Shown: positions 22,791-34,926 of the stretch, piece after piece
How positions within the stretch are numbered: position 1 is the stretch's first letter
Layout of the letters: every line of letters begins with the position of its first letter
Assembly (NCBI GenBank): GCA_043228905.1
Contig: JBHGNT010000003.1
Span: 16,182,001 to 16,246,000, forward strand
Direction of reading: 5' to 3'
Length of the DNA: 64,000 nucleotides
DNA from: Azolla caroliniana
Taxonomy: Eukaryota > Polypodiophyta
Notes under the pieces: generated by a model
The model's input: the letters and a program-made list of their open reading frames with translations, nothing else
What the model was told of the DNA's origin: nothing
Databases searched by the model: none
Made by a program: the position numbers and the translations under genes

Positions 22791-23402
22791 TGTGAATGTG
22801 AACGTGCGGAAGTCTATTACAAACCGGCTCTACTGGATAGCAATAGTTAGAGAGGAAGCTTCAATGGAAGCTTAACACAGAGAATATGCGCGGGAGAGAG
22901 AGAGAAAGAACATAAACTCTATTAAAAAATAACACTCTGTATATACAATATGCTTGACAACACTATTTATACAAGTCCAAGGAGGACTGACAGAAGTACC
23001 ATGTACTTCGATGCTCATATGAGCAACTGACACTAACTACGAGGACTCTGACTACCTAGTAGTCTAGACGCGTATAGACTACTACTAGCCTTCCGGTTCA
23101 CATTTGAATCGGCTCCCCGATCTGTCTCTCCGATCCGGCTCTTGGTTTTGGATATCATTCAATTCTTCGTCCTGGATACCGATCCAGATCTGGTTGAGCT
23201 TGCTCGCTCAACACTCCCCCTCAAGCGCAACTTGAGTTCGGATCGCAGTGTTAGTGTCTGTAGTAGCCGGTCCTTCCATCCGGCTCCTTCTGGCGTCGTT
23301 CCGCCTTGCTCGCGCTCCTCGTCCGGTCTGCTCCCGTTTCCCGCAACCCTTCTGGTTCCGCGCACCTCGGCCTCCTTGGTCGGCTTGTCTGCTCGCTCAA
23401 CA
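22791..23402 (-). mobile_element. internally deleted LTR element with ACATA target duplication
   Basis: The element is bounded by TG (22791) and CA (23402) and flanked by perfect 5-bp copies of ACATA at 22786-22790 and 23403-23407. In minus orientation the 3' LTR is 22791-23213, preceded by a polypurine tract (complement of CTCCCCCTCAAGCG at 23214-23227). After about 175 bp of internal sequence, the first 13 bases of the other LTR reappear (TGCTCGCTCAACA, 23390-23402). A deletion therefore removed the coding region and nearly all of the 5' LTR. Confidence 0.85.
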
Positions 23403-23407
23403 ACATA

Positions 23408-25590
23408 CAATGTCATTTATTCTACGTTGTAAGCCTTTGGGCAGATAACTTTAACTTATAGCCTTCAAATGTTTTTAATACTATTGAAAAAAATCTTTCA
23501 AGGAAAAACAAAATTGCATGAAAAATGGTGTTGTTTGCACCTTCAAAAGTGCCCAATGTGAAGTGGTGACATCAGGAATCCAACGTTACGATAAACAAAG
23601 TTTGGGATTCAACTTTTGATAAATTTCATGAAAAGGTGCATATTCAAAGGATATTTAACCCTATGAACTATGAGAATTTGGTCCACGATAGCAAGTTCTC
23701 ATGGCCTCTCCTAGCCTATGTAAAATTGTTAGAATATTGGAAGTTCCATATATAAAAGCTTCTATGATGATGTGACATCAAACCCATTGTTAGACACTTG
23801 AACCTAGCCTATCTATTTACAATAGTAGAACACAAGCTTTACCACAACACCATCATAAACAACATGTCTCAACAAAATGATATTATTATCTCATTGAATT
23901 CATTGGCATAGGTATTTGCATTAACCTCTTTCCAGGATATAAAACTTGAACAATTGGTTACCTTGAGACACCATAATGTCCAAGTATATTACCTCTACAT
24001 GAATAATGAGCAATCTTGAGAAAAGCACAAGGTGCAAATATATTCCCTCTACATGGGAGATGATGAACAATGAATAAAATTGACCTTGTGAGTGATTTCA
24101 TTATCATTTTCAATTGTTTTTCCTTGCATGTTTTTTTTTCCAAAAATCCAAAACTCCTTCCATTAGTTATAAAATTCTTCAAGTGAGAATGTTATATACA
24201 AATCCTAGAAGGGACTTGATAGTTCCATCTTATGTGGACACCCATTGAATCAAGAAATGGAGAAGACGACCTTTTATTGGATGAAGGCTAATCATTGTCT
24301 TTTGGCTCCATGGATCCACCTGTGATGCCATCATATTGGCTCTTTAGTGTGGCTACAACTTCACTCCATACCTCCCGCAATATCGTCGCATGGTGCACAG
24401 TTTGATTGGACGAGACCCACCTACAACGTTGTTCCAAGAGAGTCTATAGTGTTATTGGACTAACCAATTCCAGGATGACTTGAGCTTTGGCATTGATGGG
24501 AGTTTAGTGAATATTGTCAATGGTGGAAAAACAAAATCTCTTGTGCCTTTATCGCCAATGTCATCCCCTCCTCTTGGTGTACATATATGTCAATTGGGGC
24601 CTGCCATGATAACCAACATACATGTTATATTTCATGTAGTGGCATTATGGATCAATGTTTCTTTTCAATATTTTTCTACCTTGTTTTATTCTCGACTAAT
24701 GCCAATATCGCAAAGTAACATGTTATTGAGATGTTAAACACTCAATATTTATTGGACACAAATACCAAACCACATTATTCTATATTCCTAGTAGCTTATG
24801 CATTCTAAATAGAATATTTGAGTAAGCATACTTATATTTGGTTTTCTACTATCCACTTTTCAACATAATATTAGTCTAATTGCATTCATCATGAAGAACA
24901 TATTTGATAGTTACAATGTTTGTGGATTTGCAACTTGATGCCACATCACAAGTCCCCACACCTCGTCATCAACAAATCAAGCTCCTTCAATAAAAATAGA
25001 GATATTCTATGTTGATCTAGAATAAATATAATTGAAAAAGAAGAACTCAAACTTTAAGAAAGTCACAAATTTCTTTTCTTAATAAAAAATGAAATCAAGC
25101 AATAAAAAGAAACTTCGATTGGAGGTGGAAAGAAAAGGGGGTAAAAGAGGCTCATAAAATTAATTAGGTTACAAACCATGACAAGTAACTCATTTAGCAC
25201 ATAGATAAACATGAAATATAACAAAATTAATTAAGAATATATATATTTTTAGTTTTTAATTATTGAGAGATACAAATCCATCCAAGTGTCTTGAGATGAA
25301 GAACTAAACGTTGTCATTATATTAGTGAAGATATATGCATAAGGCTTAAGAAATTGGCCACTTGCAAGGCAGGAGATCTTCGAGTATCAACGTTTAATGC
25401 TCGGATGGAGGAAAAGAAAGCACTTGTTTGGATGAGTAATATGCTAAAATTTGTACTTCAACATGGTATACCTCATGATGAAGAGAAAACTAGATCAAAA
25501 GGGAGAGTCATAAGTCATGTAAATAATTATCAAACAATTGACGTTGATTCTCTTATGACAAAACTAATTGGATGTCTAATGGAAGCCAAG
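23408..25590. other. intergenic, no recognised gene
   Basis: AT-rich sequence. A small diverged duplication (ATTACCTCTACATG / ATTCCCTCTACATGG) lies near 23990 and 24045. A 79-codon plus-strand frame at 25354-25593 (LATCKAGDLRVSTFNARMEE...) directly precedes the L1 relic; I do not recognise it and it may be element-derived. Confidence 0.45.
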
Positions 25591-25593
25591 TAA

Positions 25594-26640
25594 AGTGAGG
25601 CAGGGTTGTCCCCCAACCCCATATCTTTATCTATTGTAACCGAGGCTTTCTCTGCCTTCTTACAAGAACCAAGCAACGGATTGAGGGGATTGCCCATCCC
25701 CATGCGTCTAAAGATCTTATGCTATCGGAATATGCCAACTATATGGTCCTCTTCCTATAGGGCGATGAGGAGAATTTGCAGCGGGCAGAACAACTTGTCA
25801 AGGACTTTTGCCAGGCTGCTGGTGCCAAGGTCAATTGGGATAAACCCTAGGGCCTCTGGTTCAACGCACAAGAGAAACCAAGGTGGCAACCCCACCCCAA
25901 TTTTAACTAGGTCCCAGACGAGACAACGTTCAAGTACCCAGGGTTTACAATGGGGAGGGCGATCCCCAAGGGAGCACAACTGTTCTATGTGTAGTCCAAA
26001 ATAAGCAAGAAATTAAACCGGTTGAGTAGATCTAAACTATCATTTGTTAGTAGGGTCCTTATTGCAAACCAGGTGATGGTTGCCACCATGTGGCACTCAG
26101 TCTCATGTTGGATTATGAACCCTGTAGATCTACACACGATTAAGGTTTCCATCAGGGGGTTTATGTAAGGACAACCCAATGACGACCACCACAGTGTCAT
26201 GGCGCTGGTTAATGCAACCATGGGCCAACAAGGGGCTTGGCCTCATAGACCCCTTAACGCATAACTGAGAAGTACTAACCAAAATGATGGCTCGGTGCCT
26301 CCTACCAGATAAGGAGTGTTGGAAGGTACAAGTACGGTAGGCCTTGGCCTGACTCCTTGGATTGGTGTTGCACAAACGGAGTCCCATCCCAAGATGGCAT
26401 GTCAACCGGAGGATAAGGTAACGAACTCCAACTTGCGGGCATGATGTGACATGCGATAACAGTTGGTCAAGCACATCTTGGAGACACTAGTTGAACGGAC
26501 TAGACAACCATTATTTTGGAATCCTCAAGTGCGAACAAGTGATGAAATGATGTTAGGTAGCTTAAGGGCCTAGTGTGGGGAAAGCTGGCACAAACAAGGG
26601 TCCACTCTATAGGAGATTGGAGATGCATGGTGTGAAGTCA
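25594..26640 (+). pseudogene. L1-type LINE reverse transcriptase relic (copy 1)
   Basis: Reading across stops one sees IVTEAFSAFLQE, then the catalytic region decayed to EYANYMVLFLQGDEENLQRA (YADD to YANY), EQLVKDFCQAAGAKVNWDKP and thumb-like SFVSRVLIANQVMVATMWHS. This matches plant L1-clade RTs. The last 500 bp (26130-26635) are collinear with the second copy at 46800-47313. Both ends are truncated. Confidence 0.8.
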
Positions 26641-27373
26641 ATTTTTGCTCATAGGAAACGACCGTGACAGATACATTGGATGCAAAGGTATAGAAGAATA
26701 AAGCACAATATGAAAGTTCTAAGAGTTAAAAGATAAATGAAATGGAAGAGAAATCAAGTTAGAGGCGTTTTTTAAAAGTAGAAAAAGCAAAAAAAGAAGA
26801 AAAAAAGAAAAAGAAGAAAAACGCAGGAAATTAAGCAGAAAAAGCAAGGTAGAGAAAAAAGCTCATAACTTCTTCATCTCTTATCCAAATTTCAAAAGAA
26901 AAGATTTGTACGAAAGCTGAAAAAGAGAGGTTTCTTGTATGAAAAAATTGGATGAAAACCCAGAAATAATGATATGAAAAATACACCACACAAACTCGAG
27001 GATATGTAAAAGAAAAGAAAAGAAAAGAAAAAAGCAAGAATAACGCAACTAAAAACTTATAAATATATGCGGTATTCTTAGCAATTAAGGGGAGGGAGGA
27101 AGAATAGAATATCTACAAGGAAGGATAGAAGATTTACAAGAAGATGAAGAATTGAGGAAGAAGAAGAAGATTAGAAGAAGTGGGAAGACGATTAGTAGAA
27201 GAAAGAGAGAAGGCAAAAAGACTATTTTAGTAATAGTATATTGAAGTAGTTATTTGGGGTTGTTCCTCTTGGTGTCTAAGAGGATTGTATTCTTTTCTTA
27301 ATAGTATATTGAGGTATTCTTTTTTCTTCATCTTCTCTTCTCTATCTTTTTTCTCTCTCTCTTCATCACATGG
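26641..27373. other. purine-rich, possibly LTR-derived sequence
   Basis: Long A/G-rich stretches (AAAGAAGAAAAAAAG, AAAAGAAAAGAAAAG), a TATAAATATATG motif near 27059 and then GAAGAAGAAG tracts. Composition and the phrase ATAACTTCTTC...CCAAATTTC resemble the LTR of the element at 35692-39561, so an old LTR is possible. No boundaries can be fixed. Confidence 0.35.
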
Positions 27374-27889
27374 TGTTACCGGCCCAGGGTCACACGGTCC
27401 CGGATACTCGTTCCTTCGGTATCTGACTCAGGGTCTTGTGGTCAGGGAATGGTAGTATCGGACAGACTTTTAGTGAAGCCTGCCCGTAGGTATTACCTGC
27501 ACGAACCAAACTACTATGATTGTGGAGACTGAAAACGAGTCGGATACAACAACCTCGTGTTGTGCACGATACACAGATGCACTCAAGATGCTCAACACAA
27601 ATAGAAACTTCGACACAAAACACAGAGAAAAAGTATATGCAAAACAAATTTCTATTAACAAAACACAAATCATTACATTGTTGTTCGATTTCCCATTACA
27701 TTCTTTCCATGTTCCTTTTTATAGGGATCATGGGCAATTATGTTCATAGCGTGAACCACTACTACTAATAATATCTAGGTGCCATTCAAGTATTTACTCT
27801 TTACTTCTCGTTCGGCCCCACCCATCTTACATTCGACCCGTAACTGTTCCTTGGCCTTTTCACACCTAGGTCGTCTGGACTGGCCAACA
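27374..27889. mobile_element. solo LTR, 516 bp (copy 1)
   Basis: TGTTACCG...CCAACA ends bound a 516-bp segment that is strongly similar over its whole length to 47314-47829 and of identical length. Neither copy has internal retroelement sequence next to it, so both are solo LTRs. Flanks are CATGG and TCTGG, an imperfect target duplication at best. Confidence 0.85.
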
Positions 27890-28159
27890 TCTGGCACGCC
27901 TATGGGATAATGCCTGCATGTTTGAACCCTAGGTGCAGGTTAGGCGTCGTCAAATATATGCAAATTGTTTGGCTCATTTTGAGCCGATTTGTTTGTGCCG
28001 AAGGTGGGGGAATTTGGTGAGGTCGATGTCTGTATTGGCAGCTCTGTCACTGTTATCATTTGCCCAACTAGTTCTTTATTGCCCTCATCTTTCTGCGAGG
28101 TCTCTTGAGGTATCAGTCGGGATGGGTCAGTGTGTTAAGCTTGGTGCGTCCGACTAGCA

Positions 28160-28453
28160 TTGACCATCTATTGCGACTTGCAGAGCTCAATTCACCTCAT
28201 TAACAATACCGTCTATCACGCAAAGACAAAGCACATTGAGGTACGGTATCATCACATCCAGGAACTTATAACTGAGAAGAGGCTAGAAGTTTGGAAGATC
28301 GACACTGAGGTGAACATCGCCGATTGCCTGACGAAGCCACTCCTAGATCAATGCTTCGGAGCACTTAGGACAAAGATGGGACTACGACAAGAAACCGAGC
28401 AGAAGAAATTTGAACGAGGAGCAGAAGGTAAGAGTCGATCGAATCAATCATGA
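28160..28453 (+). pseudogene. Copia RNase H C-terminus
   Basis: The frame reads CDLQSSIHLINNTVYHAKTK, HIEVRYHHIQELITEKRLEV and NIADCLTKPL, the standard end of Copia pol (CD.QSAI...HIDIRYHF...ADIFTK). The upstream pol is absent. Sequence from 27890 to 28159 shows nothing recognisable. Confidence 0.88.
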
Positions 28454-28958
28454 TAACGATCTATGCTAGGCTCGACATAGACCTCATGTTACGGGCATGA
28501 CCATATAATATCCCGTGGTGAGAATTTACCATAGTATTCTATACACGTGGATAAGTGTGAGGGTTAAACGAGAGTGTAAAGAAGGGGAGGATTACTTTTA
28601 AATCCTCGGGATTGAGACAACCCATTAGGCCAAGTGTGAACTTGCCTAGGGGCCTTGGGCATCACTATAAATAGAGGCCTAGCTACCCTCATTGGATGAT
28701 CTTGTTGACTACGTCGAGACTCTGTCTTGTGGTGGGTCAACTCTTGTAGTGAGTGCGCCAGCACTAGGTACGACTCGACGCCACGGCGGTGGTATGGGAC
28801 GCCGATCGAGGCTCGAGTCCGTCTCGATCCCTTCGCTCGGGGGTGATCGGGTGGATCGGCACCCTTCTTTCTCTCTCTCCTTTCTTTCTATCTACCTAGA
28901 TCTATCCTTATCTAATGCTTACTTTAGTACATGTCTCTAATATTTGGTATCCGAGCCT
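28454..28958 (+). mobile_element. probable LTR with TATA box, followed by a primer-binding-like site
   Basis: After the Copia stop comes sequence with CACTATAAATAGAGGCC (about 28663-28679), a GC-rich transcribed-looking segment and CT-rich DNA. It ends next to TTGGTATCCGAGCC (28945-28958), one base off the common initiator-Met primer site TGGTATCAGAGC. A primer site downstream means this LTR could also serve as a 5' LTR for what follows. The left boundary is uncertain. Confidence 0.55.
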
Positions 28959-30623
28959 ATGTACTAATGTTTCTTTTCTTGGTCTTATCTTCTCGATGGA
29001 TGGTGATCGATCGTTGTGCGGTTGGCCTTCATGTAGACAAGGATCAACAAGGAACTTCGGTAATCTTTCTTTATATTTTTATGTCTATTTTTTCTTCTCC
29101 CATCTAATCATGTGTATGGTTAATATGTAGATTATTTTCATTAATTAAATGATGTTGCAGTGGTATTTAATTGGTTATCTAAAACGTTTACATATGTGTA
29201 CGAGGTCAATACCTTGTTTGACATATAAATAATATGTGATGAGTGTCGTATGCGTACGAGGTTAATACCTCAATTATGTATTACGTTCACGAACATATGT
29301 TACGTTTGCGTATGAGGTCAACACCTCGATTTTGTTGTAAATGATATGCGTTTGGTCTCGTATGCGTAAGAGGTCAATACCTCAATTGCGTATTATGTTG
29401 AAACCCTTATTTTTGGATGTCTCGTGTGCGTAGAGGTATATGCCTCGATTACGTATCTCGATTACATCATTTTTGGCTATTAAATATAACGATTTCTTTA
29501 ATATAGGCATATGTGGTCACGTGTATACATAGTTGATCGTATATATGTGATAATATACATATGTGTATATAAGTTATTAGGTGATTTTAAATCGAATGTT
29601 TTCCTTTTCGGGGAAAGGTTCTTGGTGGCCGTCCTCACATTTTTGTGAGAATCGTGTTGTCACCATCCCGTTTTTCAACTATTTTTTATTGTTGAGATCC
29701 CTGTTGGTGACTTTGATATTTCGTTACGTAAAGAAACGCTATAGCCATAATGATTTTGAGTACGTAGGGCTTGACCTACTTCATGTGAGGTCGCTCTTAT
29801 GGCACACGTATCCAACATCCCTCCCTCATTACATGGATATGATGCCACCATGAGATCATTCTTACGAGAGGCATTTGTAATGACGTGACCATGTGATGGG
29901 CCACGTGGGCCTACTACGAAAAGAGGGCTCATTTGGCTTGACCATTAGGTTGCACTTTGGTGTATGCCATCGTAATTACGAGACTTGAGGTTAGGTAACG
30001 TACCAACATAGTCGTAGTAAATGAGGGCGAAATAAGGACTCTTGACATATATGTTTGTTTTAAAAAACATATATGGGCAAATGCCTCGCATATCTCTTAT
30101 TTAATGAAACATTAAACATTCAAGAAGAGCAACCTACTTGGTTGGTTCAAGTGTTTAATGCATTTGTTCTCGAGGTCTCGAGTTCAAATATGACCAAGAC
30201 CATACAACATCGTTGATACATATGACTATAACACATGTTTAGACTTGAGGTCTAAGTGCACTTCGGGGTCCTCGTAATAGGACTTAAAGAGCCGAAACCA
30301 CATATGTGGGCACCGAAACATAGTTTATTGTTAACATTTTTTTTCGTGTATAAACTATTCATGACGCGAACATACATGGTTGAGCCTCGGGGAGCCACCA
30401 TGAAAAAATCGATATAGAGACTAGGGAAAGACATTTATTTGTCACCCCCATGGTTTTTAAAACACCTTTGTGTTACCATAGTAACCTGATCTTGAACCTC
30501 ATCTCATACGTCTAGAGGGGTATTGACGTGAGATAATGATATCGATTAATGCTTGCCCATGATAGGTTTACATTATGACATGATGTTATGACTATCTCTC
30601 TGACCTTATCCTATTTCTTTTCC
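28959..30623 (+). other. long leader upstream of a Gypsy gag; no genes
   Basis: Roughly 1.65 kb without coding signal separates the primer-like site from the Gypsy gag. It contains the periodic palindromes annotated separately; otherwise nothing is recognised. Confidence 0.45.
29202..29446. repeat. five GAGGT...ACCTC palindromes at about 56-bp spacing
   Basis: GAGGTCAATACCT(T/C)-type 14-mers start at 29202, 29258, 29314, 29370 and 29433 (intervals 56, 56, 56, 63). Each is an inverted repeat, GAGGT / ACCTC around a 4-base loop, and is preceded by GCGTA(C/T)- or TGTAC-like sequence. The spacer between palindromes is also partly conserved (TATGCGT...), so this is an old tandem array whose palindromic core changed least. 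Confidence 0.8.
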
Positions 30624-30638
30624 AAAAATAATCATTTA

Positions 30639-31109
30639 ATGGCTCAAAATAACGACCCGATGTCATCTGCTCAAGCGGAAGGAACTCAAGGGAATCCTCC
30701 TGGACAAATGTCCATTGAGATGTATTTTTCGCAAATAACCCAATACCTTAGTTTCACCGCTCAACAGATGACTGAACTTTGGCAATCTCAAAGTGCTCTT
30801 GAGGCACGTGTCAGTAGTCTACAACGTGAGACTAATAGACCTGATGAGCGACAGGGTGAACCATCGTTTGTCGTTAAGGCATTTACGGGAGACAAAAAGG
30901 AAAGAACCGAAGAAGCAATCTGCATGTGGCTGGGCCGATGGGAGTCTCATTTTGAGCTCTATCCCACGCCAGATAGTACGAAGATTGCATATGTCGGCCG
31001 AGAACTAGGGGGTAAGGCTACCGCCTGGTGGCGTGGGCTCCGTACGTTGGGGAAATTGCCCGATACCTGGACAGATTTTGTCACAGTTTTCAAGGGCCAA
31101 TTTCTATAA
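30639..31109 (+). pseudogene. Gypsy element G1 gag, N-terminal part
   Basis: The frame begins MAQNNDPMSSAQAEG, carries a coiled-coil-like stretch (ITQYLSFTAQQMTELWQSQS), then FTGDKKERTEEAICMWLGRW and ATAWWRGLRTLGKLPDTWTD, a Gypsy gag core. A TAA at 31107-31109 interrupts it; the same frame resumes and continues the gag helices. The alternative upstream ATG at 30588 adds only non-conserved residues. Confidence 0.85.
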
Positions 31110-31142
31110 CCTCCCTCTCGAACCGAGGCAGCACAAGCTTTA

Positions 31143-32705
31143 ATGAACCTCTCTAGTCGGAAATTTTCCTTGCTAGAAGATTATGTCCACCATGCTAGAA
31201 CCCAAATCCAAAAGTCGGGTCTAGAAGGGGACAATTGGTTAATAGCTTGTTTTGTCAATGGCATCCCCAATTCGGACTATCACTGGATAGTGCACGATAA
31301 GGATCCAAAATCCTTCGAAGAGGCCATTGAAATAGTTCTTCGCTATCAACGCACTTCGAAGAAGGACCACAATAAACCCAACGAAGCGCCTGGGACTAAG
31401 CAGTCGCAATTCGCTGGGAAACGCAAGACACCCAACGAATTCACGGATCGCGATTGTAAGCGACAACATCCTTTTTGCGTATTCTGCAAAAAGAAGGGTC
31501 ATACAAAAGATCAATGTCGAAAGAAGCTCCAACGGAAAGAGCACGACAACAAAGCTAAAGTTGCAGACCATAAAGGTCAGATTCCTAATGTCCTTCAGGT
31601 CTATACACATCATTTAAGTAATTGTCAATGTTCTTTCCCTCACTATGTATTGGGTCCCAATGATTTACTACGTGCAAACGGGTATATCAATGGATCTCCC
31701 GTACAATTTTTATTTGATTCGGGAAGCTCACACAATTTTGTGAATGATCGTTTGGTTCAGATATGGGGAATCCAACCCACCGTAAGTGATCACACCTACA
31801 CGGTGCACTTGGCTGATGGAAGAGTACAATACATCAACGGGGCGATTCATTCATTAGGAATTTCCATTGATACTTATATAGCGGAAGTAGACTTCCATGT
31901 AATGAATCTTTGTACCACTGATGTAATACTGGTTTATCCCTGGTTTTATAATAAAAACTCTTCTTTATCTATGGATTGGGTTCATCATTCAATTACATTT
32001 GTACTGAACGATTGTACTCATTTTATTCAATGTGTAAAAAAACAATCCCTCTCGATTGTTTCCTCGTGTCCATCAATATCTGAATTGTCTTGTTCTACTC
32101 TATTTTATTGTGTACTTGATCCGGACATTCACGTTTACAATATCGACAATGTCTCGGTTCAATTAACATATTTTGAACAACAACAACTTGATGAAATCTT
32201 AAATGATTTTCGTGATGTTTTTATGAGTGAACTACCAGATGGCTTACCTCCTAAACGTAATATAGATCATTGTATAGATATTGTACCTGGTGTTGCACGA
32301 ATAAGTATACCTCCTTATCGCTTAAGTCGATCCGAAGAGGATGAGGTATCTAAGCAACTCAAGGACTATTTACGAATGGGTTATATACGTTATAGTAAAT
32401 CTCCATGGGGTGCACCAGTTCTCTTGGTAAAAAAGAAAGAGGGCACATGGCATATGTGTATTAATTACCGACTCTTGAATAAAGTGACGATCAAGAATTC
32501 ATATCCATTGCCCCGGGCTGATGATCTAATTGACCGTCTCCAGGGAGCTCGGTATTTTACGAAACTTGATCTCCGTACTGGCTACCATCAAATACATATA
32601 AGTAAGGACGATGTTCCTAAAACAACATTTCGTACGCGCTATGGCCATTATGAGTTTTTGGTTATGCCTTTTGGTTTGACCAATGCTCCGGCTACATTTC
32701 AATAA
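31143..32705 (+). pseudogene. Gypsy element G1 gag C-terminus, protease and RT N-terminus
   Basis: In order: gag helices, zinc knuckle [14 protein letters not shown] (C-x2-C-x4-H-x4-C), aspartic protease [13 protein letters not shown], and RT from [11 protein letters not shown] through [26 protein letters not shown] and [18 protein letters not shown]. It stops at TAA 32703-32705, after which the same frame gives [12 protein letters not shown], the catalytic box with F for Y. The D-D pair is kept. Confidence 0.9.
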
Positions 32706-33770
32706 GAAATGAATGACATTTTCCGAGAACAACTTGGAAAATTTGTTGTTATTTTCTTGGATGATATTTTAGTTTATAGCCGTACATTACAAGAACATGC
32801 TAAACATGTCCGTTGTTTTACAAACATTGCGTGACAAACAGTTTTACACAAAGATCTCAAAATGTGAGTTCTTCAAGAAATCAATTACTTATCTTGGACA
32901 TCTCATAACCGAACGAGGAGTTGAAATTGATCCTTCTCGCATCGAGAAAATCAAGCTTTGGCCCACTCTTCGGAATATTCAAGAAGTTCGATCATTCCTT
33001 GGTTTTGTTAGGTTTTTGCGAAAATCCCTTCGTAATTACTCCCAATTGACGATGCCGTTTACTGATCTTCTAAAAGGTCAAACGTGTAAGTCTACAAAAC
33101 CTATTGTTTGGAATGCTACACTAGACCTCGCCTTTAAGGAACTCAAGGACCTGGTATGCAAGGCTCCTTCACTTCTTTTACCCGATCCTTCAAAACCTTT
33201 TGAGGTTGAAACTGATGCAAGCAATTATGCTATAGGTGTTGTCTTATATCAAGATGGTAAACCAATAACATTCGAGAGTAAGAAACTTGATTCTTTTCAA
33301 TGTCAGTATACTGTTGAAGAAAAGGAATTATTTGCAGTTATACATGCACTCAAAACATGGTGCCATTATCTTTATGGAAATCGCTTTGTGGTAACTATGG
33401 ACCACGAGTCCTTGAAATATTTTTGTGACCAACAAGACCTGAAAGGTCGTAAGGCACGATGGGCTGATCTCATCCAAGACTTTGATTTTTCCATACAATA
33501 TCGTAAAGGTTCCATGAACACTGTCGCTGATCCACTAAGTCGCATCCGTGAAGTTAACACACTTAGCTTCACTGAAATATCATCAGATCTTTATGATCAC
33601 CTTCGAGGAAAGTATCCTGATGACAATTATTTCGCAAAATACTGGGCAAGAGTTGAGTCTGGAACAGACACCACCACATCCTCGAAGGAATACTTCCACA
33701 TTGCTAACAGTCTGCTCTACCGTAATGGGAAGGTTTGTGTTCCAGATTTACCCGAGGTCAAAAAGAGGAT
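32706..33770 (+). pseudogene. Gypsy element G1 RT C-terminus and RNase H, integrase truncated
   Basis: After a frameshift near 32810 the frame reads [45 protein letters not shown], RNase H VETDASNYAIGVVLYQDGKP, EEKELFAVIHALKTW and MNTVADPLSR. It ends in the first integrase residues (GKVCVPDLPEVKKR). Beyond about 33770 unrelated LTR DNA begins, so integrase is cut off. The element cannot be autonomous. Confidence 0.9.
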
Positions 33771-34122
33771 ATACAGAAAACGAGAAATATACAGAAACGA
33801 GAAATATACAGAAATGAGACACAAATATTTAACGTGGAAAACCCGAAAGGGAAAAACCATAGGAATCCTCAAACTCTGAACAAATTACTACAAGGAGAGA
33901 AGTACAACGAGAAGCTCCAAGGCAACAACCTTAAGCTCTCCTTCGTTAGACAAACGACTGTAGAGTTGGTACTCTCACTCTCTCACACATATTTACAGAT
34001 GCAACTACCTTCTCTCAGTATACAACAATAATGATTCTCACACACTATATCTAACTACTTGCCGTAAGTGTATACATATATACTCATATACATAGCAAAC
34101 TATTTACAAATATAGCCTCTGA
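33771..34122 (-). mobile_element. fragment of a diverged Copia-type LTR
   Basis: The segment AACGTGGAAAACCCGAAAGGG...AAACCATAGGAATCC...GGCAACAACC...ACAAATATAGCCTC is the same architecture as the Copia LTRs to its right but clearly diverged. It starts with three short direct repeats (GAAATATACAGAAA) at the junction with Gypsy G1 and stops where LTR-a begins. Confidence 0.65.
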
Positions 34123-34837
34123 TGAGAAACACACGGAATATCACTCGGCCACAACCGAGTAGTAAGTCACTTCTATAAGAATCAAACACAGAAAATAGGA
34201 AGTAGAGAGTACACAAGAAAGTGACACAGGATGTTTACGTGGAAAACCCTAATAGGGAAAAACCACGGGAGCCCACAGACTCCGAACTATCACTATGAAG
34301 AGAAGGGGTACAATCAGAGACTCGGAGGCAACAACCTCGAGCTTTGTTTCTTCGCACAATGGCGGTTACAACAGAGTATCGCTCTGTATCTCTCTCTCTC
34401 CCTCCCTCTCTCTCTGTACAACAGTTACAACAATATATAACAACACAATCACACTCATACCCTAAAGTGATTGCCCTAAGTCATATTTATAGTTATATAA
34501 ACTTAGGGGTATTTACAAAGATAGCCTCAATGGGTTTGTTCAAGACATATTTACAAATCTGTCTTCTCTTCCGGTTCTCACCGGTTCTCCTCCGGTTTCC
34601 GAATCTCTTCCGGTTCTCACCGGGTCCTCTTTATTCATCATTGGATCCCATCCGGAGAGACCGATTTCCCAATAGCCTCAATGGGCACATCTAGAATATT
34701 TACAAATATAGTCACCCGAATCAGTTATACAATCGATTCTCGGCCTTGGCCTATCGGCCTTGGACGAATTACCCATTGGTTCCATCTGATTCGGCTCGTA
34801 TTGTGCTTCCCATCCGAAGGGACCTATTTTCCCAACA
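34123..34837 (-). mobile_element. Copia LTR-a (715 bp, hybrid U3)
   Basis: Begins TGAGAAACAC and ends CCCAACA. It contains a CT-microsatellite (about 34390-34415) and an imperfect CCGGTTCTCACCGG palindrome set. Its right part contains the U3 end typical of LTR-b (CGGAGAGACCGATTTCCCAA) followed by the U3 end typical of LTR-c (GAAGGGACCT...TTTTCCCAACA), so it is a hybrid of two subfamilies. Confidence 0.8.
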
Positions 34838-34926
34838 AACTCCCCCTTCACTCCGGAATGGGGTACTTCACCAATCCGACCCTCTGTGAGCACTCGTTCA
34901 ACTTGCTCGCTCTGATACTAGATTGA
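34838..34926 (-). mobile_element. 89-bp Copia internal stub with polypurine tract and primer-binding site
   Basis: Directly after LTR-a comes AACTCCCCCTTCACTCCGG, the complement of a polypurine tract. Just before LTR-b comes CTCTGATACTA, the complement of TAGTATCAGAG, an initiator-Met primer site. All coding DNA is gone between them. LTR-a, stub and LTR-b therefore form a minimal non-coding element. Confidence 0.8.

Noticed and set aside
23142-23432. 96-codon plus-strand frame with higher GC
   Set aside because: It lies within the deleted LTR element bounded by ACATA duplications and shows no protein domain.
34393-34694. Short plus-strand frames in LTR DNA (YSYINLGVFTKIASMGLFKT type), repeated at 35273
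   Set aside because: The same sequence recurs in each Copia LTR copy at the same place; it is LTR sequence, not a gene.
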